Notes under the pieces: generated by a model | Database searches by the model: none | Told to the model about the DNA's origin: nothing | The model's input: the letters and a program-made list of their open reading frames with translations, nothing else | In this document: piece after piece, positions 7,251 to 13,454 of the stretch | Position numbering within the stretch: the first letter of the stretch is position 1 | Layout: every line of letters begins with the position of its first letter | DNA from: Desulfobacteraceae bacterium | GTDB lineage: Bacteria > Desulfobacterota > Desulfobacteria > Desulfobacterales > Desulfobacteraceae | Assembly (NCBI GenBank): GCA_011390435.1 | Contig: JAABSK010000032.1 | Coordinates: 1 to 17,479, forward strand | Length of the DNA stretch: 17,479 nucleotides | Direction of reading: 5' to 3' | Translations under genes and position numbers: made by a program

Positions 7251-8462
7251 GTGCTTTATCTTTTCAGTATACTGGTTTTTACAGGTGTTATTTTAATCCT
7301 GGTGGGCGTTCTCTTGTTTGTCGAAACCAAAGTCACCACAAAAGGGAACTTCAAGGTCATCATCAATAAAAAAACAGACGATGCGCTGACCATCTCCGGA
7401 AACCCAACCCTGCTGTCTGCACTGTCGCAAAATGAGATCTTCCTGCCGTCTGCCTGCGGCGGGTCCGGCTCCTGCGGCATGTGCAAATGCGAGGTTGTGG
7501 AAGGCGGCGGCAGTATTCTGCCCACAGAACTTTCCCACCTGAGCCGGAAAGACAAACTGGCAGGAAAACGCCTCTCCTGCCAGCTCAAGGTCAAAAACGA
7601 CATGGAAATCAAAATCCCTGAGTCCATTTTCGGCATCAAAAAAGTGGCGGCAACCGTCGTGTCCAACCACAATGTCGCCACTTTTATCAAGGAATTGTCC
7701 ATTCAGCCGGAAACCCCCATCGATTTTGAGGCGGGTGCCTATATCCAGATCGATGTGCCGGAATATGACCTGCGATTCAAGGATTTTCAGATTGAGAGCA
7801 AATTTGTCAGTGAATGGAAAAAATACAATCTTCTGGAGCTGACCGCCAAAGGGATCAAGCCAGGATTTCGCGCCTACTCCCTGGCAAATCCCCCCCATGA
7901 CAACGATATCCTGATGATGAATGTCCGGATTGCCACTCCCCCGCCGGGAACAGAGGGAATCCCGCCGGGATTCGGGTCGTCCTATGTGTTTGGGCTCAAA
8001 CCCGGAGACCGGGTTACCGTAAGCGGACCCTATGGTGACTTTCTGGCAAAAAAAACAGACCGGGAAATGTGTTTTGTGGGTGGCGGGGCAGGCATGGCTC
8101 CGTTGAGAAGCCATATTCTTCACCAGCTTGACGGGATCAAAACGAGCCGCAAAATTTCCTTCTGGTACGGGGCCAGATCCAAAAAAGAGATGTTCTATGA
8201 TGAGATTTTCAAAGACCTTGAAAAACGATATGATAATTTCACCTACCAGGTGGCGCTGTCCAATCCGGAACCTGAAGACAACTGGGATGGTTTGACCGGA
8301 TTTATTCACACCCACCTGTGCGAGTCATACCTGGAAACACACGAAGATCCAACAGAGATTGAGTATTACCTGTGCGGGCCACCCCCCATGATCAATGCCA
8401 TTATCGAGGCGCTGTACGATCTGGGAGTTGAAGACGACATGATCTTTTTTGACAAGTTTTAA
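7251..8462 (+). CDS. nqrF: Na+-NQR subunit F, NADH-oxidising flavo-iron-sulfur subunit
   Basis: NqrF is the electron entry point: it oxidises NADH with FAD and passes electrons to a 2Fe-2S cluster. I start it at GTG 7251, 10 bases after AAGGAG (7235-7240). The same frame is open further upstream inside nqrE but lacks the family pattern there. The 403 residues give an N-terminal membrane helix (2-24), a ferredoxin domain with Cys69, Cys75, Cys78 and Cys110, an FAD site R207-A-Y-S (GFRAYSLANPP), a nucleotide site GGGAGMAP (277-284), and YLCGPPPM with Cys375 near the NADH pocket. Cys80, two residues after the third ligand, is an extra cysteine that I do not expect in the family. It is the last nqr gene; nqrM and apbE do not follow. 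Confidence 0.96.
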   Translation: MLYLFSILVFTGVILILVGVLLFVETKVTTKGNFKVIINKKTDDALTISGNPTLLSALSQNEIFLPSACGGSGSCGMCKCEVVEGGGSILPTELSHLSRKDKLAGKRLSCQLKVKNDMEIKIPESIFGIKKVAATVVSNHNVATFIKELSIQPETPIDFEAGAYIQIDVPEYDLRFKDFQIESKFVSEWKKYNLLELTAKGIKPGFRAYSLANPPHDNDILMMNVRIATPPPGTEGIPPGFGSSYVFGLKPGDRVTVSGPYGDFLAKKTDREMCFVGGGAGMAPLRSHILHQLDGIKTSRKISFWYGARSKKEMFYDEIFKDLEKRYDNFTYQVALSNPEPEDNWDGLTGFIHTHLCESYLETHEDPTEIEYYLCGPPPMINAIIEALYDLGVEDDMIFFDKF

Positions 8463-8530
8463 CAATGACTGGACACCGGCTGAAATCTATTTTATGAAAC
8501 AAAAGTGACAGGAGAATGATTTCTTACACA

Positions 8531-8573
8531 CCCCAGAGCTGATTTGGACGCTGAAGCGTCTCAGACATCGGGG
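8531..8573 (+). repeat. Palindromic, foldable leader before the thiolase gene
   Basis: A 6-bp inverted repeat with a 2-base centre (GACGCT-GA-AGCGTC, 8547-8560) is nested in wider pairings: CTGA (8539-8542) with TCAG (8561-8564), and CCCC (8531-8534) with GGGG (8570-8573). It lies 22 bases upstream of the thiolase start. It could be an operator for a dimeric repressor (TetR-like regulators often control acyl-CoA genes) or an RNA hairpin. The whole 132-base gap after nqrF holds no convincing promoter or small gene. Confidence 0.4.
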
Positions 8574-8594
8574 TCCCATTGCAAGGAGAAAAAA

Positions 8595-9803
8595 ATGTCA
8601 GAAAGAGAAGTTGTATTTGTAGACGGTGTGAGAACAGCTTTTGGAAGAATGGGTGGCGCATTAAGGGACTTTCCTGCTTCCAGACTGGCGTCGATTGCCA
8701 TCAAAGGGCTGGTCGATAAAACCGGAATCCTTGAAAAAGGTCATGTGGATACAGTGATGATGGGGATTGCCGCCCATTGCTCCACCGCAATCAACCCGGC
8801 CCGCTGGGCCATGCTGGATGCAGGCCTTCCCTATGAAACATCCGCCTCTTATGTGGAAATGCAGTGCGGTTCTGCCATTGACGCGATCAACCATTCTGCA
8901 TGGAAAATCCTTTCAGGTGCAGCAGATGTGATCATCGCAGGCGGCAGTGAGGCCTACAGCCAGATCCCGGCCAAATTTTCCATGTCTGTGCCTCCCTATC
9001 GCCTTATTCCGCCCATGCCCCTCCAGGCAACCCTGTCACCGATTGCAGAAGATGCTATCGGCATGGGGCAGACTGCTGAAAATCTCCAGAAAATGTATGA
9101 GATCCCACGACAAGCATCAGACGAGTTTGCATATAACAGCCAGATGCGCGCAAAACATGCAATGGAAAATGGTTATTTTGATGATGAGATTGTCCCGGTG
9201 ACCTTTCCGGCAACCCGCAAAACACCTGAAATTGTGGTTGACAGGGATGAGCATCCCAGACCCGAGACAACCCTTGAAGGTCTGGCGAAACTGCCGCCTG
9301 CGTTTTCAAAAGACGGCACCGTAACCGCTGGCAATGCTTCCGGCCGGAATGACGGTGGCGCCATGGTGTTGATGATGACAGCAGAAAAGGCAAAAGAGCT
9401 GGGATACACTCCAATGGCCAAATGGCTGATCGGTACGGATTACGGCGTGGACCCGAAAATCATGGGAATCGGTCCGGCATATGCCGTGGTAAACGGTTTA
9501 AAGCGACTGGGTCTTAAACTTTCCGACATGGATGTCATGGAATGCAACGAGGCCTTTGCCGTTCAAAATCTTGCCGTGATCAAGGAAATCGAAAAACAGA
9601 TGGGCGAAAAGATCGATATGGACAACTGGAACCCCCGGGGAGGCGCCATTGCATTTGGTCATCCAAATGGCGCATCAGGTGCCAGGGTCTGTATGTTTGC
9701 CATGCGGGAACTGATCCAGCGCAAAGGACGCTACGGATTTTTCAGTTCATGCTGCGGCGGCGGACTCGGAGTTGCAACAATCATCGAAAACCTCCAGCGC
9801 TGA
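8595..9803 (+). CDS. Thiolase (acetyl-CoA C-acetyl/acyltransferase)
   Basis: This enzyme catalyses reversible condensation or cleavage of acyl-CoA and acetyl-CoA, as in fatty-acid or butyrate oxidation or acetoacetyl-CoA formation. The 402-residue protein has the complete thiolase catalytic set: nucleophile Cys91 in EMQCGSAIDAINHSAW, the NEAFAVQN loop, His356 in GGAIAFGHPNGASGARV, and the second acid-base cysteine Cys386 in SSCCGGGLG. FGHPNG replaces the commoner LGHPLG, which suggests a less typical subfamily; substrate chain length cannot be read from sequence. The start is fixed by AAGGAG (8583-8588) just before ATG 8595, although the frame continues upstream to a TTG. No acyl-CoA dehydrogenase or hydroxyacyl-CoA dehydrogenase lies beside it. 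A strong hairpin follows 8 bases after the stop. Confidence 0.93.
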   Translation: MSEREVVFVDGVRTAFGRMGGALRDFPASRLASIAIKGLVDKTGILEKGHVDTVMMGIAAHCSTAINPARWAMLDAGLPYETSASYVEMQCGSAIDAINHSAWKILSGAADVIIAGGSEAYSQIPAKFSMSVPPYRLIPPMPLQATLSPIAEDAIGMGQTAENLQKMYEIPRQASDEFAYNSQMRAKHAMENGYFDDEIVPVTFPATRKTPEIVVDRDEHPRPETTLEGLAKLPPAFSKDGTVTAGNASGRNDGGAMVLMMTAEKAKELGYTPMAKWLIGTDYGVDPKIMGIGPAYAVVNGLKRLGLKLSDMDVMECNEAFAVQNLAVIKEIEKQMGEKIDMDNWNPRGGAIAFGHPNGASGARVCMFAMRELIQRKGRYGFFSSCCGGGLGVATIIENLQR

Positions 9804-9810
9804 TAAAACG

Positions 9811-9847
9811 GTTCCTGTCCGGGAGAGGATTTCGCCCGGACAGGAAC
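9811..9847 (+). terminator. Perfect 13-bp hairpin after the thiolase gene
   Basis: GTTCCTGTCCGGG (9811-9823) pairs perfectly with 9835-9847 across an 11-base loop, and a further AAC/GTT pairing is possible with one bulged G. It starts 8 bases after the thiolase stop. No T-run follows, so it is not a canonical intrinsic terminator. It may instead protect the thiolase mRNA 3' end or reduce transcription into the flavoprotein genes 61 bases further on. Confidence 0.55.
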
Positions 9848-9908
9848 GTTCAACTCACAAAAACTGTGTGCCACATTTGAACCCTCATCATCCGAAAGGA
9901 GATCCTGA

Positions 9909-10490
9909 ATGTCAAACGATCAAAATCAACACAAAGTTCTTGTCCTTCTGGGAAGTCCGCGCAAAAAAGGCAACAGTGCTGCTCTGGCAAGAGAGATCGC
10001 GGCCGGTGCTGAATCTGCAGGAGCCGCAGTCGAATCTCTTTTCATTCAGGAGATGAACATCAAAGCCTGTCAAGCCTGCTGGAGCTGTCAAAAACCGGAC
10101 AGTACCGGCTGCGTTATCAAAGATGATATGCAGGAAATCTTTCCCAAACTGATCGCGGCTGATTCCTGGGTTATTGCGACACCCGTGCATTGGTTTAACA
10201 TGTCCACTCAAACCAAACTTTGGCTGGACAGATGCTTTGCGCTATCCAAATATGGGGACAACCCGTTCAAGAAAAAAATCGCCATTGCCATTGCCTATGG
10301 GGATGCTGATCCATATGCATCCGGCGCGGTGAATGCCATTCGAAGCTTTCAGGATTCGTTTCAATACGTTGGTGCAAAAATCGTCGGCATGGTTTATGGC
10401 AGTGCTCTGGAAAAAGGAGATATGGAAAAAAACGAAACCACACTGATCGCTGCCAGAAAACTGGGGGAAAAACTTGTCAGAAAGGATTGA
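9909..10490 (+). CDS. Flavodoxin-fold NAD(P)H-dependent oxidoreductase, iron-sulfur-flavoprotein-like
   Basis: This 193-residue protein belongs to the NADPH-dependent FMN reductase / iron-sulfur flavoprotein (Isf) group. Residues 10-22 (VLVLLGSPRKKGN) form the FMN phosphate loop, and ATPVHWFNMSTQTKLWLDR is the second flavin-contact region. Between them sits a compact cluster C54-x2-C57-x2-C60-x7-C68, followed by the VIKDDM segment. This spacing matches the Isf-type 4Fe-4S motif (CX2CX2CX4-7C, established for archaeal Isf). Many relatives keep similar cysteines without a proven cluster, so iron binding is an inference. A reductase role with FMN and possibly electron transfer to O2, peroxide or quinones is plausible. 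The ribosome binding site AAAGGAG precedes the ATG. It is co-transcribed with the nitroreductase gene 3 bases downstream. Confidence 0.87.
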   Translation: MSNDQNQHKVLVLLGSPRKKGNSAALAREIAAGAESAGAAVESLFIQEMNIKACQACWSCQKPDSTGCVIKDDMQEIFPKLIAADSWVIATPVHWFNMSTQTKLWLDRCFALSKYGDNPFKKKIAIAIAYGDADPYASGAVNAIRSFQDSFQYVGAKIVGMVYGSALEKGDMEKNETTLIAARKLGEKLVRKD

Positions 10491-10493
10491 AAA

Positions 10494-11168
10494 ATGGAAC
10501 TCAAAGAGACAACAAGCCGGAGAAAAAGTATCCGGAAATTTAAAAACAAACCTGTCCTAAAAAATGTCATCGAAAACGTACTGGAAGTTGCTGCTCAATC
10601 CCCATCTGCTTTGAACACACAGCCTTGGGAAGTTTATGCCGTTTCCGGCAGGCCGCTGGAAATGATTAAACAAGGGAACATTGAATTGTTGACGACTGGA
10701 ACAATGCCGTCCCCCGAATCCCAGTCCATGGAAAATCTAGCAGGTGTTTATAAAAAACGCCAGGTTGACCTGGCAGTCGAACTTTTCAAGCTGATGGAGA
10801 TCGGCAGAGAGGACAGTGAAAAGAGATTTGACTGGATGCAAAGAGGGTTCCGTTTCTTTGATGCACCAGCCGCCATCATTATGGTTTTTGACAAAGCCCT
10901 GGATAACTCTGCAAATACATTCAGTGATCTGGGCAGTTTTCTACAGACGTTCTGCCTGGCTGCTCTGGAACATGACCTGGGAACCTGCATCCACTCTCAA
11001 GGGGTGATGTACCCTCAAGTTGTGAGAAAGCATATTGATATCCCTGATGAAAAGAAGATATTCATTGCCGTTTCAATTGGATACCCGGACTGGGATTTTC
11101 CTGCAAACAGGATCGAAAGCGCCCGGGAACCCGTTGAAAATATCACCCGGTGGTTTGGTTTCGAATAG
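10494..11168 (+). CDS. Nitroreductase-family FMN oxidoreductase
   Basis: This protein is in the FMN-dependent nitroreductase family, which reduces nitro compounds, quinones or flavins with NAD(P)H. The 224 residues show the N-terminal phosphate-binding pattern TSRRKSIRKFKNKPV (about 7-21), the flavin-contact stretch AAQSPSALNTQPWEVYAV, and a C-terminal half with LEHDLGTCIHSQGVM and FIAVSIGYPDWDFPANR, typical of the fold. The natural substrate cannot be told from sequence. The gene starts 3 bases after the flavodoxin-like gene, so the two form a small operon, probably a redox pair. A hairpin candidate (11216-11248) lies downstream. Confidence 0.9.
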   Translation: MELKETTSRRKSIRKFKNKPVLKNVIENVLEVAAQSPSALNTQPWEVYAVSGRPLEMIKQGNIELLTTGTMPSPESQSMENLAGVYKKRQVDLAVELFKLMEIGREDSEKRFDWMQRGFRFFDAPAAIIMVFDKALDNSANTFSDLGSFLQTFCLAALEHDLGTCIHSQGVMYPQVVRKHIDIPDEKKIFIAVSIGYPDWDFPANRIESAREPVENITRWFGFE

Positions 11169-11215
11169 TTTGCAGTTGTTCAACCTGTCAAAAATATGGC
11201 AAAAACAGAAAGATA

Positions 11216-11248
11216 CGCCTGTTTTGCATCGATCGTGCAAGGCAGGCG
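11216..11248 (+). terminator. Hairpin candidate downstream of the nitroreductase gene
   Basis: CGCCTGTTTTGCA (11216-11228) pairs with TGCAAGGCAGGCG (11236-11248) around the 7-base loop TCGATCG. Eleven of the 13 pairs are Watson-Crick and two are U-G wobbles in RNA. There is no T-run after it, so termination is only possible, not shown. It lies 47 bases after the nitroreductase stop. The rest of this 204-base gap holds a short CGATTCA direct repeat (11294-11300 and 11306-11312) and the sigma54 site of flgB. Confidence 0.4.
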
Positions 11249-11311
11249 AAAAGCGCCATTATCACTGCGGCAGCTCTCTATCCCCGTCCTTAACGATTCA
11301 ATCATCGATTC

Positions 11312-11327
11312 AGGCATAAAAATTGCA
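11312..11327 (+). promoter_or_regulatory. Sigma54-type -24/-12 promoter for flgB
   Basis: AGGCAT-N5-TTGCA matches the RpoN consensus TGGCAC-N5-TTGCA in 9 of 11 fixed positions, and the invariant GG and GC are spaced by exactly 10 bases (11313-11314 and 11325-11326). Transcription would begin near 11338, about 35 bases before the ATG at 11373. RpoN control of early flagellar rod genes is well established in many proteobacteria, which supports the match. An enhancer site for the activator was not identified. Confidence 0.55.
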
Positions 11328-11372
11328 ATAAATTCCATAATTTTATAGTTGAATTCATAGATGAGGGGAATC

Positions 11373-11783
11373 ATGGCAGCGTCAAGAATTTTTGGACCGA
11401 CATCACAGATGATTGAAAAGGCCCTTGATATTTCAGCCCGGCGGCACAATCTTATTGCCGGGAATATCGCCAATATGGACACCATTGGGCATCGGCCCAG
11501 GGATCTTGATTTCAACAAAGTCCTCAAACACGCAATCGGGGAAAAAGAACCGGAGTTTTTAGATAAGACGCATGCCAAACATCTGTCACCGGATAATGGG
11601 CAATCAATCTCCCTGAATGGAGAAAACAGTGAGTCTGTTGATATTTACCATCTTGATTCCGTTAACATTGATACAGAAATGATGCACCTTACGGAAAACA
11701 ATATCAAATACCGGACCATCGTAGAGCTTAAATTAAGAAAATCGGCAATAACCAGCTATGCGATTGATGAAGGCGGAAAATAA
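11373..11783 (+). CDS. flgB: Flagellar basal-body rod protein FlgB, orphan copy
   Basis: FlgB forms the proximal rod of the flagellar motor and is exported by the flagellar type III apparatus, so no signal peptide is expected. I choose ATG 11373 (136 residues), preceded by GAGGGG (11363-11368); an upstream in-frame ATG at 11361 overlaps that site. The N-terminal rod signature RHNLIAGNIANMDTIGHRPR (24-43) is clear, with GHR where most family members have GYK. The C-terminal half has NIDTEMMHLTENNIKYRT, the other conserved helix. Length is normal, so it is not truncated. Unusually, no flgC or fliE follows; the next gene is a convergent diguanylate cyclase 22 bases away. It may be a split-off copy of the flagellar locus. 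Confidence 0.88.
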   Translation: MAASRIFGPTSQMIEKALDISARRHNLIAGNIANMDTIGHRPRDLDFNKVLKHAIGEKEPEFLDKTHAKHLSPDNGQSISLNGENSESVDIYHLDSVNIDTEMMHLTENNIKYRTIVELKLRKSAITSYAIDEGGK

Positions 11784-11805
11784 TTTGGTAAACCGAACAG
11801 AACTT

Positions 11806-13272
11806 TTACGACACGGCTCCAGGCTGTTTTGAATCATCCTTTTCAGACCGGTTTCTGCCGTTCTGCTTGGCCTGGTAAAGGCATTGATCCACCCGGGACA
11901 ACAGGCTGTCCTCATGTTCCGGGAAATGATACTGGGCCACTCCGTTGCTGATGGTTACCTTGATTTCTTGGTCTTCATAGGTTGCCGGTGTATCTTCAAC
12001 TGCCTCGCGGATGGTTTCGGAAATCCGGTAGGCATCATCAATTGAACAGCTGTCCAGAAGGACCAGAAATTCCTCTCCACCCCATCGACAAAGGATATCT
12101 GAATCCCGGATCAACTGTTTTGACAGATTGACAACATGCTGAAGCACCGCATCTCCGGCCAGATGACCAAAGGTGTCGTTAACCTCCTTGAAATGATCAA
12201 TATCAAAAAGGATCACAGACAGTTCATGTTTTCGCCGTTTGACATCCTTCAACGCCTGCCGGATGATAATGTCAAAGGCCTGGCGATTGTAGATACCGGT
12301 CAGCTTGTCAACAGTGGCCATCTGTTCCAGCCGTTTCTGGTATGAGGAAATGGTCAGAAAAGTCAGGGCCAGTACCACCACAGTAATCAGGGCACAGATC
12401 CCAAGGTTCACCATCAGCGCCTTCAGAATCGGGCGGGTAATGGTATTTTCCGCCTGCTCCACCAGAAGATACCAGTCAAACTCCGGGATATACCGGGTAT
12501 TTAAATGCACCAAACCACCGTTTTTATGATACCGGAAATTCTTTTCCGATTCAGACAGAATATCCAAGGCAAGCGGCGCCAGTCCTTCGATCTCCTGGAT
12601 ACGCGTAGCAGTTTTATCTGAACCACTGCCCTGGATCTGTATGACGCCTTTTTTGTCTACAAAATAAATATTTCTGTCATAATTGCTCTGATAGGTTTCG
12701 ATCAACTCCTTTACCGCACTCACGGTAAGCCCCACACCTGTTACACCGATTAACTGACCGTGCTCATCAACCACCCGGTAATTGACAAAAATAGTCATGG
12801 AGTCGGCATTGGCCAGGTCTGGATCAACATTGATTTCGTAATCGGATCGCATCTCTCTGACCCTGAAGTACCAGCGATCCCTTTCTTCACTCATTTTGAC
12901 TTTTTTTAATATTCCATCGGAATGATAGTAAATCCGGGTATTTTCCGACACAAAAAAACTGGTGAAGGTCTTGTATTGTTTCTGGATCTGTTCCAGATAC
13001 CGGATCATCCGGGTTTCATCCTGTTCCCCTTTGGTGACCCAGTCCCGGACAAAGGTGTCATTGGCCATCAGGGATGAAATAAAAATCGGGCTTAACAAAT
13101 CGCGCTGGATCTCCGAATAAATCGTATCACTGGTCAGGGGCAGTTCGGTACGGATGATCTGCTCCCGAAGCGAACTCCTGGAAACATAATAGCTGGCCAG
13201 GCTGGTGGCAAGAAACCCTGCGACAAGTAACAGAGTAATGATAAGAACCAGTGTGTACTTTCGTTTTTCCAT
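11806..13272 (-). CDS. Membrane diguanylate cyclase with Cache-type sensor and GGEEF domain
   Basis: This enzyme makes c-di-GMP from two GTP in response to a periplasmic signal. The 488 residues form a membrane helix (7-29), a long periplasmic region (about 30-282), a second helix (about 284-309), and a GGDEF domain (about 320-475). The sensor carries WYFRVREM, YEINVDPD and a TIFVNYRV segment, as in dCache-type sensors. The active-site loop is G398-G-E-E-F402, a functional variant, and LFDIDHFKEVNDTFGH supplies the metal and substrate residues. R389-D-S-D392 sits exactly five residues before GGEEF and forms the inhibitory I-site, so product feedback is expected. AAGGAG lies 5 bases upstream of the ATG. 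It is convergent with flgB and divergent from the histidine kinase gene. Confidence 0.94.
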   Translation of the reverse strand: MEKRKYTLVLIITLLLVAGFLATSLASYYVSRSSLREQIIRTELPLTSDTIYSEIQRDLLSPIFISSLMANDTFVRDWVTKGEQDETRMIRYLEQIQKQYKTFTSFFVSENTRIYYHSDGILKKVKMSEERDRWYFRVREMRSDYEINVDPDLANADSMTIFVNYRVVDEHGQLIGVTGVGLTVSAVKELIETYQSNYDRNIYFVDKKGVIQIQGSGSDKTATRIQEIEGLAPLALDILSESEKNFRYHKNGGLVHLNTRYIPEFDWYLLVEQAENTITRPILKALMVNLGICALITVVVLALTFLTISSYQKRLEQMATVDKLTGIYNRQAFDIIIRQALKDVKRRKHELSVILFDIDHFKEVNDTFGHLAGDAVLQHVVNLSKQLIRDSDILCRWGGEEFLVLLDSCSIDDAYRISETIREAVEDTPATYEDQEIKVTISNGVAQYHFPEHEDSLLSRVDQCLYQAKQNGRNRSEKDDSKQPGAVS

Positions 13273-13293
13273 CGATTCTCCTTTGTTTCAGGC

Positions 13294-13322
13294 AGTATGC
13301 ACCAAGTCCGGGCTGTTTTCAA
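13294..13322 (-). promoter_or_regulatory. Candidate sigma70 promoter for the diguanylate cyclase gene
   Basis: On the minus strand TTGAAA (13322-13317) is separated by 17 bases from CATACT (13299-13294), matching -35 in 5/6 and -10 in 4/6 positions. The predicted start would leave a leader of roughly 15 bases including the AAGGAG site. This is a moderate prediction. Confidence 0.4.
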
Positions 13323-13335
13323 CCCTGTTTTGTCC

Positions 13336-13355
13336 CTGCGGTAAATTCATCGCAG
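13336..13355. repeat. Short inverted repeat in the divergent intergenic region
   Basis: CTGCG (13336-13340) and CGCAG (13351-13355) are inverted around a 10-base AT-rich spacer, centred between the two divergent promoters proposed here. This spacing is typical of a site for a dimeric regulator that could control both the cyclase and kinase genes, but five-base arms can arise by chance. Confidence 0.25.
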
Positions 13356-13371
13356 CCAAAAAAATTTTATG

Positions 13372-13399
13372 TTGTTAAAATCATATAAGATGGTATGAT
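13372..13399 (+). promoter_or_regulatory. Extended -10 sigma70 promoter for the histidine kinase gene
   Basis: TTGTTA (13372-13377) and TATGAT (13394-13399, 5/6) are 16 bases apart, with TGG (13391-13393) forming an extended -10. The TGGTATGA string is shared with the proposed chemoreceptor promoter at 1297-1304. The predicted start is about 50 bases before the ATG. Confidence 0.5.
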
Positions 13400-13454
13400 G
13401 CCGATAATTTTATATCTTCGATAACACTTTGAAATTCAAAGAGATGGAATCAAC

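Noticed and set aside
7293..8315. 340-codon open frame on the minus strand across nqrF
   Set aside because: It lies entirely opposite a certain nqrF, has no ribosome binding site or recognisable motif, and its composition is what the complement of nqrF would give.
8516..8542. Eight-codon ORF (MISYTPQS) in front of the thiolase, a possible leader peptide
   Set aside because: Its ribosome binding site AGGAG is only one base from the ATG and the codons show no amino-acid bias typical of attenuation.
13400..13407. GCCGATAA, a perfect sigma28 (flagellar) -10 string before the histidine kinase
   Set aside because: No TAAA-type -35 lies at the required spacing (the nearest TAAA is 20 rather than 15 bases away), while a better sigma70 extended -10 overlaps it.
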